The notes below the pieces were generated by a model that was given only the letters and a program-made list of their open reading frames with translations, was not told where the DNA came from and did not search any database. A stretch of DNA of 37,060 nt from Streptomyces sp. CB02366 (GTDB taxonomy: Bacteria > Actinomycetota > Actinomycetes > Streptomycetales > Streptomycetaceae): NCBI RefSeq assembly GCF_001905905.1, contig NZ_LIVT01000025.1:1-37060 (forward strand). Direction: 5' to 3'. The first letter of the stretch is position 1. Each line of letters starts with the position of its first letter. A program made the translations under genes and the position numbers. Positions 25,546 to 33,205 of this stretch are shown here, piece by piece.

Positions 25546-26252
25546 GCATCCGGACCCGGCCCCGACGCGGGCTGCGCGGCCCTCGTCACGCGGGGCACAC
25601 GGTGGCCGCGGACCACCTCGGCGCGTTGTCCCTGCCGGTCGGCGACGACGGCGTGATCATCGGCAACGACGCCAACGACACACCTCAGTTGATCGGTTTC
25701 CACCGTCCGGTGCCGTACGACGTCACGCTCATCGGCGGACTGTGGACGGCCCAGGTCCTGGCGTTGCGGGCGGCGGGCACCGGAGCGCGGGTGGCGGTCG
25801 AGACAGGTCGCGTCCAGGCCTGGACGACGCTCGCCCAGGCGGCGGGCGCCGGGCTGGAGTGCGTCTCCCTGTACGACGTGGGCCGGGTGCCGCCGACCGG
25901 GGCGACCGTGGGCAGCCCCGTGGTCGTCGTGCGGGACTGCGGCATGCGTCCGCCGCGCGGCCGGGTGGTGTCCTCGCCCTGGCAGTCCGTTCTGACGCTG
26001 CTCCCCTATCTGAGCCCCGTCGCCCCGCGGTTGATGCGGTCCTCGGCGCTGGTCGGAGTCCAGCGGGTGTCGCCCGGCGAGGCCGAGCAGATCGGCCGCA
26101 TCCTCGGGCTGGCCCGCGCCGAGTACGAGGCGCTGCCCACTCTGGCGGACGGTGTCACGCTGTGGGTGGCGGGGGGCGAACACCACTGGGTGATGACGAA
26201 CCCGACGGACGCGGAGACCGGCCTGCTGGGCACGGCTCGCCGGATGGACTGA
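25542..26252 (+). CDS. Uncharacterised type VII locus protein
   Basis: I do not recognise a named family. The 236-residue protein starts at GTG 25542 with an excellent GGGAGGAG site and a 4-bp overlap with eccE. It has a basic N-terminus (SIRTRPRRGLRG), no transmembrane helix, and alternating beta/alpha segments such as VPYDVTLIGGLWTAQVLALRAAGTGARVAVE, which look like a Rossmann-like core without an intact P-loop. The end is WVAGGEHHWVMTNPTDAETGLLG. The coupling to eccE implies a cytosolic partner of the secretion machine, and the gene position is typical of actinobacterial loci. Function unknown. Confidence 0.82.
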   Translation: MSIRTRPRRGLRGPRHAGHTVAADHLGALSLPVGDDGVIIGNDANDTPQLIGFHRPVPYDVTLIGGLWTAQVLALRAAGTGARVAVETGRVQAWTTLAQAAGAGLECVSLYDVGRVPPTGATVGSPVVVVRDCGMRPPRGRVVSSPWQSVLTLLPYLSPVAPRLMRSSALVGVQRVSPGEAEQIGRILGLARAEYEALPTLADGVTLWVAGGEHHWVMTNPTDAETGLLGTARRMD

Positions 26253-26337
26253 ATCCCGTCCGTTCGCTCCCCACGCCCCCCTCCCGCCGGGGAACATGGA
26301 CCACGCACAGTTTCCGTTCGATCGAAGGGACGCCGTC

Positions 26338-26571
26338 ATGGGCACCCAGCAGGAAAAGGACGAGCTCTACGCTCTCGACATCTCCGACGTGACGTGGCTC
26401 AGCGCCCCGGGCACCGAGAAGGACGAGGAGCGGGTCGAGATCGCGCATCTGCCGGGTGGAGCCGTCGCCATGCGCTCCTCGCTGGACCCGGACACCGTCC
26501 TGCGGTACACGGAGGCGGAGTGGACGGCGTTCGTCCTGGGCGCTCGCGACGGGGAGTTCGACCTCAAGTAG
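26338..26571 (+). CDS. DUF397 domain protein
   Basis: This is a 77-residue DUF397 protein. The core is IAHLPGGAVAMRSSLDPDTVLRYTEAEWTAFVLGARDGEF, matching the family pattern of a VEIA-like strand, an AvRdS turn, a PdtvLrfT segment and an EWxAFxxGxxxGEF end. ATG 26338 with GAAGGG upstream is preferred; an upstream ATG at 26296 lacks a ribosome site. In Streptomyces, DUF397 proteins (BldB and WhiJ-partner types) usually pair with Xre-family DNA-binding regulators or anti-sigma-like kinases. No such partner is visible here, so this is an orphan member inside the type VII locus. Confidence 0.85.
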   Translation: MGTQQEKDELYALDISDVTWLSAPGTEKDEERVEIAHLPGGAVAMRSSLDPDTVLRYTEAEWTAFVLGARDGEFDLK

Positions 26572-26735
26572 GCCCGGCGCCGTGCGGTCGGCCGTTCCTC
26601 CTGGGCGGGTTTGACCCTGCTTGCCCGTCTCGTCGTTGCCGTTCCGTCGCACCCGCTTCACCGGCGTGTGACACCCGGGCGGCGGGGCGGGGTTCGCCGT
26701 GCGCCACGCCCTGCCTGAGTTCACCGGATGGCGAT

Positions 26736-26876
26736 TAGGGTGGGTGGGACGCGGCAGATGAACCTGCGTGCAGGTGATGTGCGTCGCAAGGGGGAGAGCC
26801 GGGCGGACCGGCACATCGGGAACGGTCGCCCCCACCCACCACGGCACAAGGGTGCTCGACCACACCAGGAGGCAAA
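26736..26876 (+). promoter_or_regulatory. Candidate promoter and leader of the MinD/ParA-like gene
   Basis: The 305-nt gap 26572-26876 holds no gene. TAGGGT at 26736-26741, preceded by ggatggcgat, is a candidate -10 and resembles the eccD box (gatggcgg then TAGGGT). The presumed leader contains a compact palindrome (acctgc/gcaggt, 26762-26775). A 10-bp inverted repeat pairs ggtgggtggg (26739-26748) with cccacccacc (26831-26840). AGGAGG sits 4 nt before the start. Any regulatory structure is only a suggestion. Confidence 0.35.
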
Positions 26877-29800
26877 GTGAACAGCGATCGGGACGAGACC
26901 CGCGGCGGATGGGACCTGCCCGTCGACGAGTCGTCCGACGCGGATCCCGCCGAGATGACGGGTGAGTTCACCATCGACTACACCCCTCCCGCCTGGTACA
27001 CGCAGAACGCGGCGGGGGACTCGTCGGGGGGAGCGGGCTCGCACCTGGCGCCCCCTCCGCCGCCGGTCGGGGCGCCGTTGTCGTCGCCCGGCCTGTCGGC
27101 GGCGCCCGGCGGCTTCGGCCCCGACCGGGCGCCCGCGCCGGCGGCGCCCGCCGAGGCCGCCCCCCTCTCCGGGTCCGCGACGCCCTCCGTCCCCCAGGAC
27201 CCGGACTCCCCCGCGGCGTCGAGCGCTCCGGCCGCTTCGGTCGCAGGGGGCGGGGACAGCGGCGCGTCCGGCGGCGGTGATGTGGAGAGCGGCGCGACGA
27301 TGCGGTTCTCGCCCGGCGCTCTCCAGCGGGAGATCGCGGAGCGGGAGGCGGCCGCCGCCGGACCGGACTCCGCCGAGCGGCCGGATTCCACCGGTGGGCC
27401 GGGGGCCGTCGCCGTCCCCGGTGCGGACGCCGTCGCCGGTTCCGGCCCTGGCGCTGCCCCTGCTTCCGCTTCCGCTTCCGCTTCCGCTTCCGCTTCCGCT
27501 TCCGGCGTGAACGACTCGTCCGGTGCCGGAGACGAGAACGGCCAGGCCGAGGGCCTCGCCTCCGGCACGGACTCCGAGGCCGCGTCCCCTTCCGGTGCGG
27601 CCTCCGCCCCCTCCCCCGCCCCCGCCGCGCTCCCGGCCGCGGACTCCGCGGCCGACTCCCGTACGGAGGTGGACCCGGCGGGCGCCGAGGACAGCGGTAC
27701 GCCCGGGACGGACGGCGCCGGGGCTCCGAGCGCCGGTGACGCCCCCGCCGTGGAGCCGCAGGACACCGCCCACCAGGACACCGCCTCCCAGGACGCCGCC
27801 CACCAGGACACCGCGCCCCGGAACGCCGCGCCTCAGGACGGGCCGCAGGCCGCTGCCGCGCCGGTGCCGTGGTCGCCGCCCGCGCAGGGCGGCGCGCTGC
27901 CGCCGTTGCCGCCCGCCTTCCAGCCGGCCGCTCCGTCGCCCTCCGCCCCGCAGCCCGCGGCGCAGTGGCCGGGTTCCGCCCCGGCCGACCAGCCGCCCGG
28001 CGGCTACGGCTTCCCCCAGGCGGCCCAGGCGCCTCAGGCGGCTCAGCCGCCGCACCAGCAGCCGTTCCCGGACCGGTCCGGTCCCGGTGCACCGCTCCCG
28101 GCGCAGGCTCCCCAGGGCGCGGGTGGTTACGGCTTCCCGCCACAGGGCGGCTACGGCTTCCCCCAGCCGGGCCAGCCGGGCCAGGACCAGCCGGTTCCCC
28201 CGCAGCAGGGCCGGCCCGGCCAGGCGCCCCACGCCCCGCAGCCGCACACGCCTCTCCCCGCCCAGGGCGCCGCCCTGCCGGTCCCCGTCGCCCCGCAGCA
28301 GTCGGCGCCGTACGGGCAGCAGCCCCCGGCGCAGGACTCGCAGCAGCCTCCGGCCCAGCCGCAGCAGCCCGTGGACCCGCGCGCGGGCGGCGGCTGGCCC
28401 ACCCCCGTGGCGCACGACCAGCGCGAGCGGTCGGTGCCCGGCGCCCCTCTCGGGTACACGGCGGCCGTCGAACTCTCCTCCGACCGCCTCGTGCGGGGCA
28501 AGCAGAAGGCCAGGAGCAGCCGCAACCCCTCCGCCGCCTCCCGCTTCAAGCTGGGCGGGAAGAAGGAGGAGGCGGAGCGGCTGCGCAAGCTGGAGCTGAT
28601 CCGCACCCCGGTGCTGTCCTGCTACCGGATCGCCGTCATCAGCCTCAAGGGCGGGGTCGGCAAGACCACCACGACGACCGCGCTGGGTTCGACGCTGGCC
28701 ACCGAGCGGCAGGACAAGATCCTCGCCATCGACGCCAACCCGGACGCCGGCACGCTGGGCCGCCGGGTGCGCCGTGAGACCGGGGCGACCATCCGCGACC
28801 TGGTCCAGGCGATCCCGTACCTCAACTCGTACATGGACATCCGCCGGTTCACCTCGCAGGCGCCCTCCGGTCTGGAGATCATCGCCAACGACGTGGACCC
28901 GGCGGTCTCCACGACCTTCAACGACGAGGACTACCGGCGCGCGATCGACATGCTCGGCAAGCAGTACCCGATCATCCTCACCGACTCGGGCACCGGGCTG
29001 CTGTACAGCGCGATGCGCGGGGTGCTGGACCTCGCCGACCAGTTGATCATCATCTCCACGCCCTCGGTCGACGGCGCGTCCAGCGCCTCGACGACGCTGG
29101 ACTGGCTCTCCGCGCACGGTTACGCCGATCTGGTGCAGCGTTCGCTCACCGTCATCTCGGGCGTCCGCGAGACCGGCAAGATGATCAAGGTGGACGACAT
29201 CGTCCAGCACTTCGAGACGCGTTGCCGCGGGGTCGTCGTCGTACCGTTCGACGAGCACCTGGCGGCGGGCGCCGAGGTCGACCTGGACATGATGCGGCCC
29301 AAGACGCGTGAGGCGTACTTCCACCTCTCGGCGCTGGTGGCCGAGGACTTCGCGCGGGCCCAGCAGCAGCAGGGGCTGTGGACGGCGGACGGCCAGAACC
29401 CGCCGCCGCAGTACGCCCCGCCGATGCCCGGCCGGCAGGGCTACCCGGCGGACGGGCAGTACGCCCCCGGTCAGCCGCAGCCCCAGCCCCACGGCCCGGC
29501 CCAGACGGGGCAGCCCTACGCAGGCCACCCGGGACAGCCCGGCCCGTCGGCCTACGGTCAACAGGTCCCCGAACAGCCCGGCCCCGCGGGGCAGCAGCAG
29601 CCCGGTCGGCTCCCCTACGCCCCCCAGCAGCCCGGCCCCGGACAGCCGTACCCGCCGCAGGCCCCCCAGCCGCAGCACCCGGGCCAGCCGCACCAGGCGC
29701 AGCAGCCCTACGCGGGGCAGCAGCCCTACGGCGGAACGCCGCCGTACGGGGGATATCCGGCGGCCGGTCAGCCGGGGGCGCACCAGTCCCCCTACCCGCC

Positions 29801-30020
29801 GCAGCCCGCCCCGGGCGGTCCCCAGCAGGGGTGGCCCCAGACGCCTCCCGCGCAGGCCGGACCCGGTGCGCCCGGGGGCGGGGCGCCGCAGCAGGGGCAG
29901 CCGCAGCAGCAGGGCGGGCAGGCCGACCCGGCAGCCCGGCCCGAGCCGCAGGGCCCGGTGCCGCCCGCCGGGTGGCAGCAGACGCCCCCGCAGCAGCAGA
30001 CACCTCCGCAGCAGGGGTGA
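26877..30020 (+). CDS. EspI-like MinD/ParA-type ATPase with long disordered arms
   Basis: The 1047-residue protein starts at GTG 26877 behind a perfect AGGAGG. Residues 1 to about 500 are disordered, rich in Pro, Ala, Ser and Gln, with repeats: (AS)7, HQDTA-like units and GGYGFPQ-like units. Residues about 580-835 form a MinD/ParA ATPase: deviant Walker A KGGVGKTT (591-598), DANPDAGTLGRR, and ILTDSGTGLL as the Walker B strand. Residues 838-1047 form a second arm rich in Pro, Gln and Gly. The layout matches mycobacterial EspI (a proline-rich N-terminus followed by an ATPase), which in M. tuberculosis tunes ESX-1 with energy state. The C-terminal arm is an addition. It probably acts at the membrane with the secretion complex and ends the type VII locus. 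Confidence 0.85.
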   Translation: MNSDRDETRGGWDLPVDESSDADPAEMTGEFTIDYTPPAWYTQNAAGDSSGGAGSHLAPPPPPVGAPLSSPGLSAAPGGFGPDRAPAPAAPAEAAPLSGSATPSVPQDPDSPAASSAPAASVAGGGDSGASGGGDVESGATMRFSPGALQREIAEREAAAAGPDSAERPDSTGGPGAVAVPGADAVAGSGPGAAPASASASASASASASGVNDSSGAGDENGQAEGLASGTDSEAASPSGAASAPSPAPAALPAADSAADSRTEVDPAGAEDSGTPGTDGAGAPSAGDAPAVEPQDTAHQDTASQDAAHQDTAPRNAAPQDGPQAAAAPVPWSPPAQGGALPPLPPAFQPAAPSPSAPQPAAQWPGSAPADQPPGGYGFPQAAQAPQAAQPPHQQPFPDRSGPGAPLPAQAPQGAGGYGFPPQGGYGFPQPGQPGQDQPVPPQQGRPGQAPHAPQPHTPLPAQGAALPVPVAPQQSAPYGQQPPAQDSQQPPAQPQQPVDPRAGGGWPTPVAHDQRERSVPGAPLGYTAAVELSSDRLVRGKQKARSSRNPSAASRFKLGGKKEEAERLRKLELIRTPVLSCYRIAVISLKGGVGKTTTTTALGSTLATERQDKILAIDANPDAGTLGRRVRRETGATIRDLVQAIPYLNSYMDIRRFTSQAPSGLEIIANDVDPAVSTTFNDEDYRRAIDMLGKQYPIILTDSGTGLLYSAMRGVLDLADQLIIISTPSVDGASSASTTLDWLSAHGYADLVQRSLTVISGVRETGKMIKVDDIVQHFETRCRGVVVVPFDEHLAAGAEVDLDMMRPKTREAYFHLSALVAEDFARAQQQQGLWTADGQNPPPQYAPPMPGRQGYPADGQYAPGQPQPQPHGPAQTGQPYAGHPGQPGPSAYGQQVPEQPGPAGQQQPGRLPYAPQQPGPGQPYPPQAPQPQHPGQPHQAQQPYAGQQPYGGTPPYGGYPAAGQPGAHQSPYPPQPAPGGPQQGWPQTPPAQAGPGAPGGGAPQQGQPQQQGGQADPAARPEPQGPVPPAGWQQTPPQQQTPPQQG
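27462..27503 (+). repeat. Seven perfect tandem copies of a 6-bp unit in the ATPase gene
   Basis: GCTTCC is repeated seven times without change inside the coding region, giving alternating Ala-Ser. Because the unit is 6 bp, gains or losses would keep the frame and only change the length of the disordered arm. Confidence 0.95.
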
Positions 30021-30060
30021 CGGCGGGCCGCCGACAGGGCGGAAGTGGACTGGACCAATG

Positions 30061-30092
30061 AGGGCTCGCATCGCTCACGCGGTGCGAGCCCT
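30061..30092 (+). terminator. Terminator after the MinD/ParA-like gene
   Basis: A 13-bp stem with one T-G pair (30061-30073 with 30080-30092) and a 6-nt loop lies 40 nt after the stop codon, followed by TTCCGTATT. It separates the type VII locus from the transporter operon. Confidence 0.8.
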
Positions 30093-30130
30093 TCCGTATT
30101 CCCGCAGCCCACACGCGGTTTGACAGACCG

Positions 30131-30160
30131 TTGACGAGGCTCGACCCCCGCTGATAGACC
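30131..30160 (+). promoter_or_regulatory. Predicted promoter of the ABC transporter operon
   Basis: TTGACG (30131-30136) and TAGACC (30155-30160) are 18 nt apart. A second -35-like TTGACA lies at 30120-30125. A leader of about 65 nt would precede ATG 30233. Confidence 0.5.
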
Positions 30161-30232
30161 TTCGCTTCACCAACTGGCGATCCAGAGTTCTACCCGCCTT
30201 CTCCAGCGAGTGATGACGCGAGGTCCCCGTCC

Positions 30233-32110
30233 ATGGTCACAAGAGTTCCCCCCCACTCCTTCCGGCCACGCCGACGTCTGCGCCTCCTGCCGGCCTCCGG
30301 CGCGGCCGCCCTGGCGCTCGCCGCCGGGTCCGTCGTCCCGGGCAACCCGCTCGCGCCCGCCCCCTCCGAGGCCCGCGCGGACGACGGGAGGACGACGCTC
30401 ACGGTCGCCGTCGCGCAGAGCGTCGACTCGCTCAGCCCGTTCCTGGCGCAGCGGCTGGTCAGCACGAGCATCCACCGGCTGATGTACGACTACCTCACCA
30501 ACTACGACCCGAAGGACAACAAGGCGATCCCCGGTCTGGCCACCGCGTGGGAGCCCTCCGCCGACAAGCTGACCTGGACGTACACGATCCGCTCGGACTC
30601 GACGTGGTCAGACGGGCGGCAGGCCACCGCCGAGGACGCGGCCTGGACGTTCAACACGATGATGACCGACGAGGGCGCGGCGACGTCCAACGGCAGCTTC
30701 GTCGGCAACTTCGAGGAGGTGACCGCCCCCAGCAAGGACAAGCTGGTCATCAAGCTCAAGGAGCCGCAGGCCACGATGGCCGCGCTCGACGTGCCGATCG
30801 TCCCGAAGCACGTCTGGGAGAAGGTCGGCGACTTCTCGAAGTTCAACAACGACAAGGAGTTCCCCGTCGTGGGGAACGGTCCGTTCATCCTGACGGACTA
30901 CAAGGTCGACAGCTATGTGAAGCTCAAGGCCAACAAGGACTTCTGGCGCGGTTCGCCCAAGTTCGACGAGCTGGTCTTCCGCTACTACAAGGACCAGGAC
31001 GCCGCCGTCGCCGCCCTGCGCAAGGGCGAGGTCTCCTTCGTGGCGGGCAGCCCCAGCCTCACCCCGGCCCAGTCCGCATCGCTGGAGAAGGCCCCCGACA
31101 TCAAGGTGAACGACGCCCCGGGCCGCCGCTTCTTCGCACTCGCCGTCAACCCCGGGGCCCGTACCAAGGACGGGCAGAAGTTCGGGGACGGGCACCCGGC
31201 GCTCCTGGACCAGAAGGTGCGGCACGCGCTGTTCATGGCGGTCGACCGCAGGACCATCGTCGACAAGGTCTTCCAGGGCCACGCCGTCGAGGGCGAGGGG
31301 TACATCCCGCCGCGCTTCGGGAACTACTTCTGGAAGCCCTCCGAGGACCAGAAGCTCGCCTACGACCCGGCGAAGGCGTCGGCCCTGCTCGACGAGGCCG
31401 GGTACAAGAAGAACGGTGCGGGCAAGCGCGTCGGCAAGGACGGCGAGCCGCTCGTCTTCCGCATCCTCTGCCACGCCACCGACCCCAACGACAAGGCGAT
31501 CGGCAAGTACCTCCAGGAGTGGTGGGGCGAGCAGGGCATCGGGCTGAAGGTCGACTGCCTCGACAACGTTTCCGACCCCTGGTACGCGGGTGAGTACGAC
31601 CTCGCCTTCGACGGCTGGTCCGTCAACCCCGACCCCGACTTCGTCCTCTCCATCCACACCTGCGCCGCGCTGCCGGCCAAGGCGAAGGAGACGGCGGCGA
31701 CGGACAACTTCATCTGCGACGAGCAGTACGACGAGCTGTACAAGAAGCAACTGGCGGAGTACGACCCCGCCAAGCGGGCGGATCTGGTGAAGCAACTGGA
31801 GTCGCGGCTGTACGACACCGGGTACATGAACGTCATGGCGTACCCCAATGCCGTCGAGGCGTACCGCACCGACCACATCGAGTCCATCACCACCATGCCG
31901 TCGGCCGCGGGCAACATCTACGGCCAGGACGGTTACTGGAGCTGGTGGTCGGCGGTCCCGGCCGCCGGCGCCTCCTCGTCCGGCTCCTCCGGCTCCGGCT
32001 CCTCCTCCACCGGGGTGCTCGTCGGGATCGGGATCGCCGTCGTCGTCCTCGCCGGTGGCGGACTCCTGTTCGCCATGCGTCGCCGCTCCACCGCGGAAGA
32101 CCGTGAATAG
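30233..32110 (+). CDS. Peptide/nickel-type ABC transporter substrate-binding protein, C-terminally anchored
   Basis: This is a family 5 extracellular solute-binding protein of 625 residues that would bind oligopeptides or similar ligands outside the membrane. A basic, hydrophobic signal peptide ends near ARA-D50. No lipobox cysteine is present, unlike most actinobacterial binding proteins. The typical core runs from TLTVAVAQSVDSLSPF to about residue 570 (TWSDGRQATAEDAAWTFN, and NPDPDFVLSIH near the ligand site). A Gly/Ser linker follows, then a C-terminal helix (about 594-614) and a basic RRRSTAEDRE tail, so the protein is probably held by this helix. ATG 30233 has GAGG upstream. It is the first gene of a five-gene importer operon. 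Confidence 0.9.
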   Translation: MVTRVPPHSFRPRRRLRLLPASGAAALALAAGSVVPGNPLAPAPSEARADDGRTTLTVAVAQSVDSLSPFLAQRLVSTSIHRLMYDYLTNYDPKDNKAIPGLATAWEPSADKLTWTYTIRSDSTWSDGRQATAEDAAWTFNTMMTDEGAATSNGSFVGNFEEVTAPSKDKLVIKLKEPQATMAALDVPIVPKHVWEKVGDFSKFNNDKEFPVVGNGPFILTDYKVDSYVKLKANKDFWRGSPKFDELVFRYYKDQDAAVAALRKGEVSFVAGSPSLTPAQSASLEKAPDIKVNDAPGRRFFALAVNPGARTKDGQKFGDGHPALLDQKVRHALFMAVDRRTIVDKVFQGHAVEGEGYIPPRFGNYFWKPSEDQKLAYDPAKASALLDEAGYKKNGAGKRVGKDGEPLVFRILCHATDPNDKAIGKYLQEWWGEQGIGLKVDCLDNVSDPWYAGEYDLAFDGWSVNPDPDFVLSIHTCAALPAKAKETAATDNFICDEQYDELYKKQLAEYDPAKRADLVKQLESRLYDTGYMNVMAYPNAVEAYRTDHIESITTMPSAAGNIYGQDGYWSWWSAVPAAGASSSGSSGSGSSSTGVLVGIGIAVVVLAGGGLLFAMRRRSTAEDRE

Positions 32111-32113
32111 TCC

Positions 32114-33205
32114 ATGAGCTCAGAAAGCACCCCCGCCCTGGTGAAGGGCGCGGCGGGCGTGGAGAGCACCGCATCCGGCGGTCCGGCTCCGGCCGGGCCG
32201 TCGGCCCGCTCCCCGCGTTCCCGCTCCGCCGCCGGCTACGCCCGCTACGCGGCGGGCAAGCTCGGCGGGGCGGCCGTCTCCCTCTTCGCCGTCCTCGTCA
32301 CCAGCTTCTTCCTCTTCCGGCTGATCCCCGGCGACCCGGTCAAGCAGATGACCGGCGGCCGTCAGGTCTCGACCGAGCAGATCGCGGCGATGCGCCGTGA
32401 GTTCGGCCTCGACCTGCCGCTGTGGCAGCAGTTCACGCAGTACTGCGGCAAGGCGCTGACCGGCGACTTCGGTACGTCGTACCAGTTCCGCGCCCCGGTC
32501 GTGGACAAGATCGCCGAGGCGCTGCCCGCCACGCTGCTGCTGACCGGCACCGCCTTCGTGATCTACACCCTGCTCGGCATCTGGCTGGGCGCCCGCTCCG
32601 CCTGGCGTAACGGTTCTGCCGGGGACCGGGCCCATACGGCGCTGGCGCTGACGCTGTACTCGGTGCCCTCGTTCTGGCTCGGCCTGCTCCTCATCATCAC
32701 CCTGTCGGTCGGTATCGGCCCGATCCCGGGGCTCTTCCCCACCGGCGGTATGGAGTCCGGGAGCACCGAGGGCTTCGACCGGGTGCTGGACATCGCCCAC
32801 CACATGGTGCTGCCCGTCGTCACCCTGGTCGCCGTGGAGTACGCGCGCACCCTGCTGGTGATGCGCTCCTCGCTGCTGGACGAGATGGGCAGCGACTACC
32901 TGACGACGGCCCGCGCCAAGGGGCTGCGCGACGACCTGGTCCGCCGGAAGCACGCCGTGCCGAACGCGATGCTGCCGACGGTGACGCTGCTCTTCGTGAA
33001 CCTCGGTACGACGGTGGCCGGCGCGATCCTGGTGGAGACCGTCTTCTCCTGGCCGGGCCTCGGCGGCCTCTTCTACCAGGCGTTGAGCGTGCCCGACCTG
33101 CCGTTGGTGCAGGCGCTGTTCTTCCTGTTCGCCTCCGGGGTGATCCTGATGAACACGCTCGCCGATGTGATCTATCCGCTGCTCGATCCCCGGGTGGGCC
33201 GATGA
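32114..33205 (+). CDS. Peptide-type ABC transporter permease, DppB/OppB-like
   Basis: The 363-residue inner-membrane permease has a disordered N-terminus of about 45 residues and six predicted helices. The family signature in the last third is YARTLLVMRSSLLDEMGSDY followed by the EAA-like loop RAKGLRDDLVRRKHAVPNAMLP, which contacts the ATPase. It starts 3 nt after the stop of the binding-protein gene and overlaps the next permease gene by 4 bp (ATGA), so it is translationally coupled. The substrate (di/oligopeptide or metal chelate) cannot be told from the permease alone. Confidence 0.93.
   Translation: MSSESTPALVKGAAGVESTASGGPAPAGPSARSPRSRSAAGYARYAAGKLGGAAVSLFAVLVTSFFLFRLIPGDPVKQMTGGRQVSTEQIAAMRREFGLDLPLWQQFTQYCGKALTGDFGTSYQFRAPVVDKIAEALPATLLLTGTAFVIYTLLGIWLGARSAWRNGSAGDRAHTALALTLYSVPSFWLGLLLIITLSVGIGPIPGLFPTGGMESGSTEGFDRVLDIAHHMVLPVVTLVAVEYARTLLVMRSSLLDEMGSDYLTTARAKGLRDDLVRRKHAVPNAMLPTVTLLFVNLGTTVAGAILVETVFSWPGLGGLFYQALSVPDLPLVQALFFLFASGVILMNTLADVIYPLLDPRVGR

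Noticed and set aside
26762..26840. Possible riboswitch before the MinD/ParA-like gene
   Set aside because: Short inverted repeats are present, but I could not match the conserved core of any known riboswitch class.
27770..27840. Repeated HQDTA-like coding units as a CRISPR or minisatellite array
   Set aside because: The units are short, imperfect and in frame with a disordered protein arm, with no spacers.
26721..30071. A 1116-residue Leu/Arg/Gly-rich open frame opposite the MinD/ParA-like gene
   Set aside because: It arises because Pro/Gln/Gly codons of the repeats read as Arg/Leu/Gly on the other strand. It lacks its own domain or ribosome site.
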